Positions 9,420 through 18,063 of a DNA stretch of 64,000 nucleotides are shown piece after piece (the first letter of the stretch is position 1; each line of letters begins with the position of its first letter). The notes beneath the pieces were generated by a model. It had not been told where the DNA came from. It saw nothing but the letters and a program-made list of their open reading frames with translations, and did no database searches. The position numbers and the translations under genes were made by a program. The stretch is from Streptomyces melanogenes (GTDB lineage Bacteria > Actinomycetota > Actinomycetes > Streptomycetales > Streptomycetaceae), in contig NZ_BMTS01000018.1 in NCBI RefSeq assembly GCF_014649795.1, positions 62,001-126,000 on the forward strand, given 5' to 3'.

Positions 9420-9581
9420 CTAGTCGCAGGCGAAGCGGGTCGTGGCCGTCACCCAGGGGTCCGCCAGACACGCCTGGAGGCCACGGCTCGGGTCGGCCTG
9501 TTCCTCGAACGGGATCTCTTCTTCCTCCACGGCCACGTCGAGCGGGCCGGCGTCGCGGATCTGCAGTGCCACAGGGCTCAT
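9420..9581 (-). CDS. Lanthipeptide precursor peptide
   Basis: 53 aa. ATG 9581 with AAAGGA 6 nt upstream. The acidic leader contains ALQIRDAGPLD and a Glu run (EEEEIPFEE). The C-terminal core ends in two Cys blocks, SRGLQAC and TATTRFACD. The second has Thr-x-x-Thr-x-x-x-Cys spacing, the pattern used for labionin or lanthionine rings in class III peptides. It stops 13 nt before the synthetase start, so the two are surely co-transcribed. I do not recognise the core sequence as any characterised lanthipeptide. Cleavage site and ring pattern are inference. Confidence 0.82.
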   Translation of the reverse strand: MSPVALQIRDAGPLDVAVEEEEIPFEEQADPSRGLQACLADPWVTATTRFACD

Positions 9582-9766
9582 GACGGTCCTTTCTGTGTGC
9601 AGAACGAGAAGGTTCGGTGGAGATGTTGTCAAGCGCATGCCAGTTTCATCGAAGTCGAACGAACGGGCAAGAGGGGCGACGGGAGAGATCTCAGACCCAA
9701 CACCGTTGTGCGTATGGACACTTGGCGCACACGGTGTCATCGAGTGGCGGTTCGCCCGGCTTCGGC

Positions 9767-10756
9767 CTACCCGGCCCTCTCCGCGCGGAACGCGCGCCGG
9801 TACGCGGCGGGCGTGGTGCGCAGGGCCTCGTGGAAGCGGCGGCGCAGGTTGACGGCCGAGGAGAGGCCGACCTTGCGCGCGATGGTCTCCACCGGCAGGT
9901 CGGTCTCCTCAAGGAGCGCCCGGGTGGCGGCGATCCGCCGGTCGAGCAGCCAGCGCCCGGGACTGATGCCCAGTTGCTCGGCGAAGCGCCGGGTCAGCGT
10001 GCGGGGCGAGACCTGGGAGCGGACCGCCATGTCGGCGACGCTGACCGGCTGGTCGAGGCGCCCCGACAGCCACTCGAGGAGCGGGGCCAGCGAGTCGGTG
10101 ACCGATCCGGAGGTGGGCAGTTCGGCGTACTGCAACTGGCAGCCCTCGCGGTGCGGCGGCATCACCATCTGCCGGGCGATCCGCATCGCGTACGCGGCGC
10201 CCTGATCGGCGCTCACCAGGTGCAGGCAGAGGTCCACCCCGGCCGCCGACCCGGCGCTTGTGGCGACGTCGCCGTGGTCCACGTACAACACCGCCGGGTC
10301 GACCCGGACCTGAGGGAACCGGGCAGCCAGCTCGGCGGCCCTGGCCCAGTGGGTGGCGGCCCGCCGGCCGTCAAGCAGTCCGGCGGCGGCAAGCACGAAG
10401 GCGCCCGAGCAGAGGGCGACGACCCGCGCGCCGCGCCGGTGCGCCCGGCGGACCGCCGCGACCACCGCGGGCGGCACCTCGGTGCCGGGCGGCTGCTGCC
10501 AGCCCGGTATCAGCACGGTGTCCGCGCGCTCCAACGCGTCCAGGCCCGCCGTGACCAGCATGTCGTAGCCGTCCTGGGTGCGCACCGGGCCGGGGTGCTC
10601 GGTGCAGACCTCGAAGGTGTAGCGGGCGGGTAGCGCCGGGCCGTGGTCGCCGAACACCTCGCTCGCGCAGGCCAGCGTGAACGCCGACTGCGGGGGTTGC
10701 AGCAGGGCCACGACCCGGTGCGGCGCCGGGGGTTTCGGCCGCGAGCGGGGCGTCAT
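9767..10756 (-). CDS. GlxA-type transcriptional regulator (DJ-1/PfpI plus AraC DNA-binding domain)
   Basis: 329 aa. N-terminal DJ-1/PfpI-like domain (about 10-180) with the elbow VVALCSGAFVLAAAG, then a two-helix-turn-helix AraC domain (about 215-325) ending with the usual signature (KVGLSSAVNLRRRFHEALRTTPAAYRR). Family members are one-component activators; the ligand is unknown. ATG 10756 is taken, and an in-frame ATG at 10774 is possible. It is divergent from an MFS transporter with only 72 nt between starts, so it probably controls that exporter and itself through the short shared region. Confidence 0.87.
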   Translation of the reverse strand: MTPRSRPKPPAPHRVVALLQPPQSAFTLACASEVFGDHGPALPARYTFEVCTEHPGPVRTQDGYDMLVTAGLDALERADTVLIPGWQQPPGTEVPPAVVAAVRRAHRRGARVVALCSGAFVLAAAGLLDGRRAATHWARAAELAARFPQVRVDPAVLYVDHGDVATSAGSAAGVDLCLHLVSADQGAAYAMRIARQMVMPPHREGCQLQYAELPTSGSVTDSLAPLLEWLSGRLDQPVSVADMAVRSQVSPRTLTRRFAEQLGISPGRWLLDRRIAATRALLEETDLPVETIARKVGLSSAVNLRRRFHEALRTTPAAYRRAFRAERAG

Positions 10757-10803
10757 GGCGCGAAAGTACCCCATCGTGTCGGTTGGGACACTGGGTTTGA
10801 TCG

Positions 10804-10819
10804 ATTGGTCCAGTCCAAT
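10804..10819. promoter_or_regulatory. Inverted repeat in the glxA-like/MFS divergent promoter
   Basis: ATTGG-6-CCAAT dyad lying 10 nt upstream of the transporter start codon and 48 nt from the regulator start. Candidate operator for the divergent GlxA/AraC protein; arms are only 5 bp. Confidence 0.4.
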
Positions 10820-10828
10820 ATCTGTACG

Positions 10829-12145
10829 GTGACCACCACGCAGACGCACACCGCCCAGACCACCCGGACCGATCCGCCAACTGCCCTGCCCCCGTTGTGG
10901 GACCGGCGCTTCACCCTCTACTTCACCGCTCGCTCCGTCTCCCTGGTCGGCGACGCGATGATGCCGGTGGCCACCGCGCTCGCGGTCGGCGCGGTGTACG
11001 GGATTTCCGGGGTCGGCTACGTCCTCGGCGTCTGGACCGGAACGTTCGTCCTCCTGGTCCTGTTCGGCGGGGTGTTCGCCGACCGGTTCGGCGCGCGCCG
11101 GATGATGGTCGGCGCGGACCTCGCCCGGGTGCTCACCCAGGGTGTGCTCGCTGCCGCGTTCTTCGCCGGAACACCGCCGTTCTGGCTGCTGGTGTCCATG
11201 GCGGCGCTGGCCGGAGCGGCCGTCGCGATGTTCCTGCCGGGGGTGAACGGAATGATCCCCCTGGTCGCCCGCGAGCCGCAGCGGGCCAACGCCACGCTCA
11301 AGGTGGCCGACGCACTCGCCCAACTGGTCGGCCCGGCGCTGGCGGGACTGCTGATCACGCTGACGGGCGCCGGGACCGTGTACGCGATCGACGCCGGCAC
11401 CTTCGTGCTCAGCGCCCTGTGCCTGGCGCTCATCCCGCTCGCCCGGGGCGGCGCGCCCCTGGAAACCCCGGCCGGCACCGACTCCCCCGCCCCCACCGGC
11501 AGTTCGCTCCGCCGCGACCTGCGCCAGGGCTGGCTGGAGTTCCGCGCACGCACCTGGATGTGGGCGGTGATCCTGATCTGGATGGGCTACGGCGTACTGC
11601 TCTTCGGTCCGCTGATCCCGCTCGGCTCGACTCTGGTCAGCGCCCGGCTCGGCTCGAACGCCTACGGCCTGGCGGTCTCCTCCCTCGGCGTCGGAACGGT
11701 GCTCGGCGGCCTGCTGGCCCTGCGGCTGCGCCCCGCCCGACCGCTGGCCGCCGGGGCGGTGGCGATGACGCTGTACGCGGTGCTGCCGCTCTGCGTGGCG
11801 CTGGGCGCCGATCTGCCGGTGCTGCTGGCGGGCCACGTCCTGGGCGGCGGCGCCTGGGCGTTCTGGTCGGTGATGTGGGCGACCAGCGTGCAGACCCACA
11901 CCCCGCCCGCGGTGCTCAACCGGGTCACCGCGTACGAGCAGGCCGGTTCGGTGTCCGGGATGGCGCTCGGCCAGATCCTGGCGGGCCCGGCCACCGGTCT
12001 GGTCGCCCCGGAGCGGTTGCTGCTGGTGTCGGCGGGCGCCTGCCTGGCGGGCTGTGCGGCGCTGTTCGCGGTCCCGGCGATCCGCACGCTGCGCCGCGCG
12101 GCTCCCCAGGGCAGTGGCCCGGTGGGCGGTGCGGACGGAGAATGA
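10829..12145 (+). CDS. MFS exporter (MFS_3/enterobactin-exporter type)
   Basis: 438 aa, about 12 hydrophobic segments. Begins WDRRFTLYFTARSVSLVGDAMMPVATALAV, has the loop motif FADRFGARRMMVGAD between helices 2 and 3, and PGVNGMIPLVAREPQRANA, typical of the DHA3-like efflux proteins that include macrolide and siderophore exporters. GTG 10829 chosen: the message would be nearly or fully leaderless, since the dyad and probable promoter lie immediately upstream and no ribosome site is visible. Divergent from a GlxA-type regulator, suggesting inducible efflux. Substrate cannot be predicted. Confidence 0.85.
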   Translation: MTTTQTHTAQTTRTDPPTALPPLWDRRFTLYFTARSVSLVGDAMMPVATALAVGAVYGISGVGYVLGVWTGTFVLLVLFGGVFADRFGARRMMVGADLARVLTQGVLAAAFFAGTPPFWLLVSMAALAGAAVAMFLPGVNGMIPLVAREPQRANATLKVADALAQLVGPALAGLLITLTGAGTVYAIDAGTFVLSALCLALIPLARGGAPLETPAGTDSPAPTGSSLRRDLRQGWLEFRARTWMWAVILIWMGYGVLLFGPLIPLGSTLVSARLGSNAYGLAVSSLGVGTVLGGLLALRLRPARPLAAGAVAMTLYAVLPLCVALGADLPVLLAGHVLGGGAWAFWSVMWATSVQTHTPPAVLNRVTAYEQAGSVSGMALGQILAGPATGLVAPERLLLVSAGACLAGCAALFAVPAIRTLRRAAPQGSGPVGGADGE

Positions 12146-12225
12146 CCGGCCCGTACGGAGTGGCCGCGCCCCCCGCACAGAACGACTCCGTGCCGGTGTC
12201 CCGCCCGTTTTCGTACGCTGGCTGT

Positions 12226-13125
12226 ATGCGCATGCGCCCCACACTCAGCTGGACCCCCGATGCGAGCCTGCCGCCCGGCACCACGGATCCGGGGCCGGTC
12301 GCCGATGCGCTGAACACCGGCGGTGTGCTGGTGCTCAGCGGGGCCGGTCTCTCCACGGAGTCGGGCATCCCCGACTACCGGGGCGAGGGCGGAAGCCTCA
12401 GCCGGCACACGCCGATGACCTACCAGGACTTCACCTCCAGCGCCGGTGCCCGGCGCCGGTACTGGGCGCGCAGCCATCTCGGCTGGCGCACCTTCGGCCG
12501 CGCCCGGCCCAACGCCGGGCACCGGGCCGTGGCCGCGTTCGGGCGGCACGGCCTGCTCAGCGGTGTGATCACCCAGAACGTCGACGGGCTGCACCAGGCC
12601 GCGGGCAGCGACGCGGTGGTGGAGCTCCACGGAAGCCTCGACCGGGTCGTCTGCCTCTCCTGCGGCGATTTCAGCCCGCGCCGTGAGCTCGCCCGGCGGC
12701 TGGAGGAGGCCAACGCGGGCTTCGCGCCGGTGGCCGCCGCGCTCAACCCCGACGGCGACGCCGACCTCACCGACGAACAGGTCGGGGACTTCCACGTGGT
12801 GCCCTGCACCGTCTGCGGCGGCGTCCTCAAGCCGGACGTGGTGTTCTTCGGTGAGGCCGTTCCGCCCCGGCGGGTGGCGCACTGCCGCACGCTGGTGGGC
12901 GAGGCGACCTCCCTGCTGGTCCTGGGCTCCTCGCTCACGGTGATGTCCGGGCTGCGTTTCGTACGCCAGGCCGCCCAGGCCGGGACTCCGGTGCTGATCG
13001 TCAACCGGGACCCGACCCGGGGCGACCAGCACGCCGTCACCCGCGTCGCACTCCCCCTGGGGACGGCCCTCACCACCGTCGCCGAACACCTGGGCCTGCC
13101 CGTCGAGGACCCGGCGACGGCCTGA
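12226..13125 (+). CDS. NAD-dependent protein deacetylase (sirtuin)
   Basis: 299 aa. SIR2 fold: NAD-binding GAGLSTESGIPDYRG near residue 40, TQNVDGLHQ, catalytic His in VVELHGSLD, a Cys4 zinc module (CLSCGD and later CTVCGG), and LKPDVVFFGE with LVLGSSLTV near the C terminus. Removes acyl groups from lysines using NAD+; cytoplasmic. Not the short macrodomain-linked type: length and motifs match the ~300-aa Streptomyces sirtuins. ATG 12226, with a second ATG two codons later. Transcribed from its own start 80 nt after the MFS gene. Confidence 0.93.
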   Translation: MRMRPTLSWTPDASLPPGTTDPGPVADALNTGGVLVLSGAGLSTESGIPDYRGEGGSLSRHTPMTYQDFTSSAGARRRYWARSHLGWRTFGRARPNAGHRAVAAFGRHGLLSGVITQNVDGLHQAAGSDAVVELHGSLDRVVCLSCGDFSPRRELARRLEEANAGFAPVAAALNPDGDADLTDEQVGDFHVVPCTVCGGVLKPDVVFFGEAVPPRRVAHCRTLVGEATSLLVLGSSLTVMSGLRFVRQAAQAGTPVLIVNRDPTRGDQHAVTRVALPLGTALTTVAEHLGLPVEDPATA

Positions 13126-13172
13126 TCGCAGCAGTCGCCTTCCTCGGCCGCCCAAGGTCGGCGAGGGCGCGG

Positions 13173-14390
13173 TCAGAACCAGTGCAGGCAGTGCGGGGCG
13201 CGCTCGGCCCGGAAGAGGGCGTCGGCGAGGGCGGCCGCGCCCGGGCGGTGGGCGCGGATGCGTCCGGCCCGTACGAGCAGGCTCGGGGCGGTGCCGCCGA
13301 GGTAGATCGAGCCGAGGTCGCTCACGTCCAGGGACAGGTCGGGCTCCCGGTCCGTCGGGACGCACTCGGCCTTGCCGTCCCGGACGGTCAGCAGGTAGCG
13401 GCCGTGCTCGCCGAGGAACGGGTCGTCGACGTCGAGGACGAGCTCGCCGTCCATGAACCAGCCGCGCGCGGTCAGCGCACGCGGCACATCAAGGAGCCGC
13501 ACCCAGAGCCAGTCGGTGTCGTCGCTCACCTGCCCCGCGCGGAAGTCCGCGAGCTGCCAGCGCAGCGGGTGCTCGGGCGGGACGTGTTTGAACACGACCT
13601 CACTGGCCAGGTCGTGTCCGAGGACGAACCGGGCCAGAGCGGTGAAGACGGCGTCGTCCGCGGCGATGGTCTCGTCGACCGTCAGGGTGCCGGGATCGGC
13701 GACCACATAGCTGGCGTACCCGTCGGGAACGCCGTCGGAGTCACGGTGGACGGCGACGTAGCGCGGCGCCCGCGAGATCGGGGGCTGCCCCGCGCCCACG
13801 GCCCACCAGCGGTGCGGCCGGGACAGCGCGCCGGGCTGTGCGCGGCGGTAGCGGTCGTAGACCTCTTCCAGGATCTCGACACAGTCGGCACGCCGCAGCA
13901 CTTCGATCGAGCCGGTGTCCGAGCCCGCCTGACCGCCCGCCCGGGGCAGGGCGAAGGCGGCCTTGTGGCGAGGAACCGTCAGCCGGTGGGTGTACGTCGC
14001 CGGTCCGTACCCGAACCTGCGATAGATCAGCGCCTCGGAGGCCAGCAGTACGGAAAGGAACTCCCCTCGGGCCCGCAGCTCGGTGAGTTGATGCCGCATC
14101 ATCGCGGTGAGCACGCCCTGACGCCGGTGCGAGGGCACGACGCCGACGGCGGTCACCCCTGCGGCCGGGGCGAGGATCTCGCCGGGCAGGGTGAGTTCGA
14201 AGGAGTACGCACCGGCCGTGCCGATGAGGCGCCCGTCCGCCGCCACCGCGAACAGGCCGCGGTCCATTTCGAGCGCCGACCACCAGGCCCCGCCGCCCTC
14301 GGCCGGAGCGGCCGGGAAGCGACCGAACGGGGTATGGAGGGTGTCGACGAAGACATCCAGGTCCTGGTCGGTCGTGGAACGGATCTCCAT
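13173..14390 (-). CDS. Eis-like GNAT acetyltransferase
   Basis: 405 aa from ATG 14390 with GGGAGG about 11 nt upstream. Two GNAT lobes and a C-terminal SCP2-like domain, as in the Eis family. AcCoA-binding segment GVVPSHRRQGVLTAMM near residue 83, and SEALIYRRFGYGPATYTHRL, diagnostic for Eis homologues. Family members N-acetylate amines, including aminoglycosides and other antibiotics; the substrate here is unknown. Converges with the sirtuin gene with a weak hairpin between them. Confidence 0.88.
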   Translation of the reverse strand: MEIRSTTDQDLDVFVDTLHTPFGRFPAAPAEGGGAWWSALEMDRGLFAVAADGRLIGTAGAYSFELTLPGEILAPAAGVTAVGVVPSHRRQGVLTAMMRHQLTELRARGEFLSVLLASEALIYRRFGYGPATYTHRLTVPRHKAAFALPRAGGQAGSDTGSIEVLRRADCVEILEEVYDRYRRAQPGALSRPHRWWAVGAGQPPISRAPRYVAVHRDSDGVPDGYASYVVADPGTLTVDETIAADDAVFTALARFVLGHDLASEVVFKHVPPEHPLRWQLADFRAGQVSDDTDWLWVRLLDVPRALTARGWFMDGELVLDVDDPFLGEHGRYLLTVRDGKAECVPTDREPDLSLDVSDLGSIYLGGTAPSLLVRAGRIRAHRPGAAALADALFRAERAPHCLHWF

Positions 14391-14498
14391 TGCTGCGACT
14401 GCCTCCCGCGATACCGGCACCACCGGTCGTGGCGTCCCGCCACAGTGCAGCGCTGCCCCATCTACAGGTCAAGCGAATTACCGCAGCACGGAACGCCA

Positions 14499-14530
14499 AC
14501 AGCCCGCGGCCGGAGGAGGCCACGGGCTGT
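14499..14530 (-). terminator. Terminator hairpin after the 14.6-kb secreted-protein gene
   Basis: 13-nt arms (14499-14511 with 14518-14530) pair with a single C/A mismatch around a GGAGGA loop, 22 nt past the stop of the gene at 14552-14962. Confidence 0.7.
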
Positions 14531-14551
14531 GGGGCCGTGCGGGACGGGAGG

Positions 14552-14962
14552 TCAGCGAACGGTCACGTTGAACACCGGCGAGGCGGTGCTCCCGCTCACG
14601 ATCCGCAGGTCGTTCTTGCCCTTCAGGCCCAGCTTGACGCCGAGCGAGTAGGTGCCCTTGGAGCTGAGCGGGGTGGCTGCGGGCAGGCTGACCCACTTGG
14701 CGCCCTGCTTCTGCTGGAGGACCATCTTGCTGCCCGCCTTCATGCCGGTCGCGGTGCCGGTGACCCGGAACAGCTGCCACGCCTTCACCGAGGTCACCGA
14801 AGGCTTGGCGGTGATACCGGCCTTGGCGGCGGTCGCCTGCGGGGCGGAGGCGGCGGCAGCCGGGGTGGCGGCCGAGGCAACGGTTCCCGCGAGGACGACG
14901 GACGCCGCGCTGACGACGCCCACGGCAGCGATACGCAGGGAGTGCCGCTTGGTGATGGCCAT
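14552..14962 (-). CDS. Small secreted protein of unknown function
   Basis: 136 aa. Clear Sec signal peptide (KRH near the N terminus, then a hydrophobic stretch ending at TVASAA, about residue 32). The mature part is Ala-rich, then a ~75-aa beta-type module with alternating hydrophobic residues (LFRVTGTATGMKAGSKMVLQ; GTYSLGVKLGLKGKNDLRI) resembling Ig-like or beta-sandwich repeats of actinobacterial exoproteins. No enzyme motif. Followed by a hairpin on the same strand. Upstream is the Endo H-type gene in the same direction, 156 nt away. Confidence 0.75.
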   Translation of the reverse strand: MAITKRHSLRIAAVGVVSAASVVLAGTVASAATPAAAASAPQATAAKAGITAKPSVTSVKAWQLFRVTGTATGMKAGSKMVLQQKQGAKWVSLPAATPLSSKGTYSLGVKLGLKGKNDLRIVSGSTASPVFNVTVR

Positions 14963-15118
14963 GAATATCCCTCTCGGTCGAAAAGCACCGGATCTCGCGC
15001 TTCAGCGAGTTGGTGCCCTTTGCTCGCTTCTTGCCTGAAGAGATATCCCTCGCCTCGAACGCGTTGCCCCGCCTTTGTCACCGTCCTGCAACAGCCGCCA
15101 CTGGCCTCCCTCGTGCGC

Positions 15119-16036
15119 TCAGGGGGTGTACACGGCATCGCTTCCATACAGCTGCCGGGTGAAGCTGGAGACATAGGTGTGCCGGTCGGAGCCGTCCAGG
15201 TTGTAGGTCAGGTAGACGCCGTAGCCCTCGCTGACGGTCCGCCTGGCCAGGCTCGCCGCGGTCGTCGGGGACGTCGATCCGAAGTCGATGGCCGCCGGTG
15301 ACAGGCTCGCCTTCGGCAGGGCGATTCCGGGCACACCCCAGGTGCCGTAGTACGGGTTCCAGGCGTAGTTGAACTTCGACGAGACGTTCACACCGCCGTA
15401 GGACAGTCTCGTCGCCGACGGGCCGATGTTGTAGAGCGAGATCAGCTTGTTCGGCATGTTGGCCCGCAGCGCCGAGACCAGGTGGACGAACGAGCTGTCG
15501 TTGGGCTGGCCGGTGCCGTTCCTGCCGTACTCGGCGTACTCGTCGTCGAAGTCGATGCCGTCGAGTCCGTACGTGCTCACGGCGTCGGACAGCTGCTTCG
15601 CGAAGGCCGAAGCGGCCGCCTTGGACGGGAAGTTGGCGAATCCGGCGCCCTGGTGGTTGCCGAGCACCGACAGCATCACCTTGATGCCCTTCGCCTGCAG
15701 CGGGCGGATCTGGGTCGCCGCGTTGCCGAGGACGCGCTGCACGTTGGGGTTGAAGTACAGGTACGCCGACTTCTTGGCGGTGTCGTAGTTGATGTTGGCG
15801 GCGAACACCACGGCGATGTCGAAGACGTTGCCGCCGCCGTTGGCCAGGCTGTACTTGCCGACGTTGAGCATGCTGTTGCTGTTCACCTCGATATAGGCCA
15901 CCGAGGTCGGTCCCTGCTTCTTCACCGCGGGTGCCCCCGCCGCAGGGGTGGTCGCCGTCGCGCCGACCGCGAGTGCCGCGGCGGCCGCGAGTGCCAGTGC
16001 CGTCGTCCGTGCTGTGCTACGGCGTGATGTGTGCAT
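15119..16036 (-). CDS. Secreted endo-beta-N-acetylglucosaminidase (Endo H type, GH18)
   Basis: 305 aa. Cleaves between the two GlcNAc residues of high-mannose N-glycans. Signal peptide of about 40 residues, then a single GH18 barrel closely resembling S. plicatus Endo H from memory, including the catalytic DGIDFDDEYAEYG (Asp-x-Glu) and NIGPSATRLSYGGV and YAWNPYYGTW segments. The organism probably uses it to deglycosylate fungal or plant glycoproteins outside the cell. Monocistronic; no obvious operator seen upstream. Confidence 0.95.
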   Translation of the reverse strand: MHTSRRSTARTTALALAAAAALAVGATATTPAAGAPAVKKQGPTSVAYIEVNSNSMLNVGKYSLANGGGNVFDIAVVFAANINYDTAKKSAYLYFNPNVQRVLGNAATQIRPLQAKGIKVMLSVLGNHQGAGFANFPSKAAASAFAKQLSDAVSTYGLDGIDFDDEYAEYGRNGTGQPNDSSFVHLVSALRANMPNKLISLYNIGPSATRLSYGGVNVSSKFNYAWNPYYGTWGVPGIALPKASLSPAAIDFGSTSPTTAASLARRTVSEGYGVYLTYNLDGSDRHTYVSSFTRQLYGSDAVYTP

Positions 16037-16358
16037 TGCCGATCAGCCTCCCGTCGCATGGCTCGTGCGATGTGGCCACCAGCGGCAGGCACGCTCTACG
16101 CCGCCGCGCGCAAGCGGACGACTGATGCCCTACCGTCCACCCGCTCCGGCCGGACCGGAGCCTGCCATACCGCACGGCGGCCTGGATAGGGCGCCTCGGG
16201 CACGTACTCCCGCACCTCGGGTCCCTCGCGTGTGACAGCCGTGTACGCACCACGTCACAGGGCTCGTATGACCACGTGAACTTTCTTCCCCTGGAGCCCC
16301 ATCGGTGGGATGTTTACGCGCCGAAGCGGCCGGAAGCAGGCCGCACGGAGGGATCGGG
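16037..16358. other. Intergenic region between endoglycosidase and TolB-like gene
   Basis: 322 nt between divergent genes. It must hold both promoters. The only element I can point to is the ribosome site GGAGGG at 16347-16352. No convincing gene, dyad or RNA structure seen. Confidence 0.5.
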
Positions 16359-17357
16359 GTGGACACCTTGACACACCATCAGCAGGGCACCGGCGACGGC
16401 AGAACCGCCGCAAGCGAGCGAAGAATCGGCAGGACCGGCGCACACGGCACCGCACGGCGCCGGGCGGCGGTCACCGCCGTGGCCATCGCCATGGCCGCGC
16501 CGCTGACCCTCGGCGCCGCGGGAGACGCGGGGGCGGCTGAGGGCCAGCGCATCGTCTTCGCCCGCTACACGGCGGCGGCGCCCACGGAAGACCTCTACGC
16601 GATCCCCCCCAGCGGCGGCACTCCCGTCCCTCTCACCCACACCGCCGCCGTCAGCGACGTGATGCCCAGTTGGTCGCCGGACGGCAAGCGGGTGGCCTTT
16701 GTCCGCTATGGATCGGGCGGCGCCATCGACGGCATCTGGACGATGAAGACCACCGGCGGCGACCTGAAGGCCGTCCCCGGCACCAAGGGCGCCTCCGACC
16801 CGGCGTGGTCCCCGGACGGCAAGCGGATCGCCTACTCCAAGCCGGTGGGCACCCAGCGCGAGATCTACGTGGCCGACATCGACGGCACCGCCGCCACCCG
16901 ACTCACCCACACCGCGGCGGACGACCTCCATCCGACGTGGTCCCCGGACGGCAAGTACCTGGCGTTCAACCGCGCGGACGCGAGCGGCACCAGCAGGCTG
17001 ATACGGATCCAGCTGTCCACCCTCAAGCAGACAGCGATTACGGGTCCCGGCTCCCACGACGGGACGCCCGACTGGTCGCACAGCAACCACATCGTCTTCA
17101 GCCGGGTGGACTCCACCGGCTTCGCCCACCTCTACGTCGTCCGCCCCGACGGCACCGCGCTCCACCGCATCACCGCGGCCCGCGCCAACGACAAGTACCC
17201 CTCCTGGTCCCCGGACGGCCGCCAATTGGTCTTCACCCGTGGCGGCACCGACGACGCGGACCCCGAACACCTCTACCGGGTACGGGCCGACGGCACCGCA
17301 CTGACCCAACTCACCAAGACCGACTCCCACGACCTGGAGGCCGACTGGCGCCCGTAG
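16359..17357 (+). CDS. Secreted TolB-like beta-propeller protein (PD40 repeats)
   Basis: 332 aa from GTG 16359 (GGAGGG 6 nt upstream). N-terminal export signal of about 60 residues with RRRAAVTAVAIAMAAPLTLG. Then a six-bladed propeller built from repeats containing WSPDGKR or close variants at least five times (PSWSPDGKRVAF, PAWSPDGKRIAY, PTWSPDGKYLAF, PSWSPDGRQLVF), the PD40/WD40-like motif of TolB and dipeptidyl-peptidase N-domains. No catalytic domain attached. In Gram-positive bacteria such proteins are extracellular and of unknown role, probably binding proteins or ligands. Confidence 0.82.
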   Translation: MDTLTHHQQGTGDGRTAASERRIGRTGAHGTARRRAAVTAVAIAMAAPLTLGAAGDAGAAEGQRIVFARYTAAAPTEDLYAIPPSGGTPVPLTHTAAVSDVMPSWSPDGKRVAFVRYGSGGAIDGIWTMKTTGGDLKAVPGTKGASDPAWSPDGKRIAYSKPVGTQREIYVADIDGTAATRLTHTAADDLHPTWSPDGKYLAFNRADASGTSRLIRIQLSTLKQTAITGPGSHDGTPDWSHSNHIVFSRVDSTGFAHLYVVRPDGTALHRITAARANDKYPSWSPDGRQLVFTRGGTDDADPEHLYRVRADGTALTQLTKTDSHDLEADWRP

Positions 17358-17380
17358 ACGCCGGTCAGCGGCCGGTGGCT

Positions 17381-17414
17381 GCCCGGGTTCGGCGAACGGG
17401 GCGCCGACCCGGGC
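17381..17414. terminator. Bidirectional hairpin between convergent genes
   Basis: Stem GCCCGGGT/ACCCGGGC continued by CGGCG/CGCCG after a 1-nt bulge, loop 7 nt. It fills the 60-nt gap between the propeller gene and the convergent YrhB-like gene. Confidence 0.75.
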
Positions 17415-17417
17415 GAG

Positions 17418-18017
17418 TCACGCCGTTGAGTCCCCGCCAAGGGCACCCTCTTCCACTGCGGGCGCCAACGGCCCTCGGGTCAGTGTCTCGATGGGCAGGA
17501 GCGGCCACTTCGGCTCCTTCCGCGTAAGGCTCGCCAGCTCTTCCGGTGGTTCGGCGCCGTCCCGAACGCTCGTGACGTAGGCCTTCGCCTCCCGCAGGCC
17601 CAGTCGCGGAGCCTCCCTGCGCAGGTGACTCATCGCGGCCACGGCCCCGGCGGAGTGCACGAGGGCGCGAACAGCGGCGGCCAGTGGATCAGGCCGCCTG
17701 ATGCCCTTGGTCTCCAGGAGGTACCGCTCCTCCCAGCCCTCCTCGTCCCACCACACGTCGGGCACGTAGTGGATGCTCCCGTCGAGCCGGTCCACCAGGT
17801 AGTGGCCGCCGACGAAGCTGCCGCGCACGTCACGGGCGCGGGCCTGCTCCGCCGAGCGCCAGAACACGAGCCAGCCGACCGCGCGCTCCTCCACGTGGTA
17901 GATCTCCGGCGTGGGAGGAGGCCCCTCCCACGGCCACGTCGGCAGCTCCGTGGCCAGGAAGGACTCGACGAGCTCGACGGCGCGTTCCTTGGAGATCACG
18001 ATCTCATCATTCACCAC
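17418..18017 (-). CDS. YrhB/Imm35-like small protein
   Basis: About 199 aa. Resembles the YrhB/Imm35 group: an N-terminal helix (ISKERAVELVESFLATEL), a WLVFW strand, then GGHYLVDRLDGSIHYVPDVWWDEEGWEERYL, a pattern used by these proteins, some of which serve as toxin immunity factors. The C-terminal third (about 120-199) is a helical extension that looks like a ribosomal-protein-like LREAKAYVTSV helix-turn segment. No toxin gene is adjacent, so an immunity role is only suggested. Start uncertain: GTG 18017, GTG 18014 or GTG 18044. Confidence 0.65.
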   Translation of the reverse strand: MVNDEIVISKERAVELVESFLATELPTWPWEGPPPTPEIYHVEERAVGWLVFWRSAEQARARDVRGSFVGGHYLVDRLDGSIHYVPDVWWDEEGWEERYLLETKGIRRPDPLAAAVRALVHSAGAVAAMSHLRREAPRLGLREAKAYVTSVRDGAEPPEELASLTRKEPKWPLLPIETLTRGPLAPAVEEGALGGDSTA

Positions 18018-18063
18018 AGGACATCCGCGCCGGGCGCCCGGCACCCGTAAGCGAGCCTCGCCG

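Noticed and set aside
13135..13170. Weak hairpin between sirtuin and Eis-like genes as a terminator
   Set aside because: Stem is short and interrupted; too weak to call.
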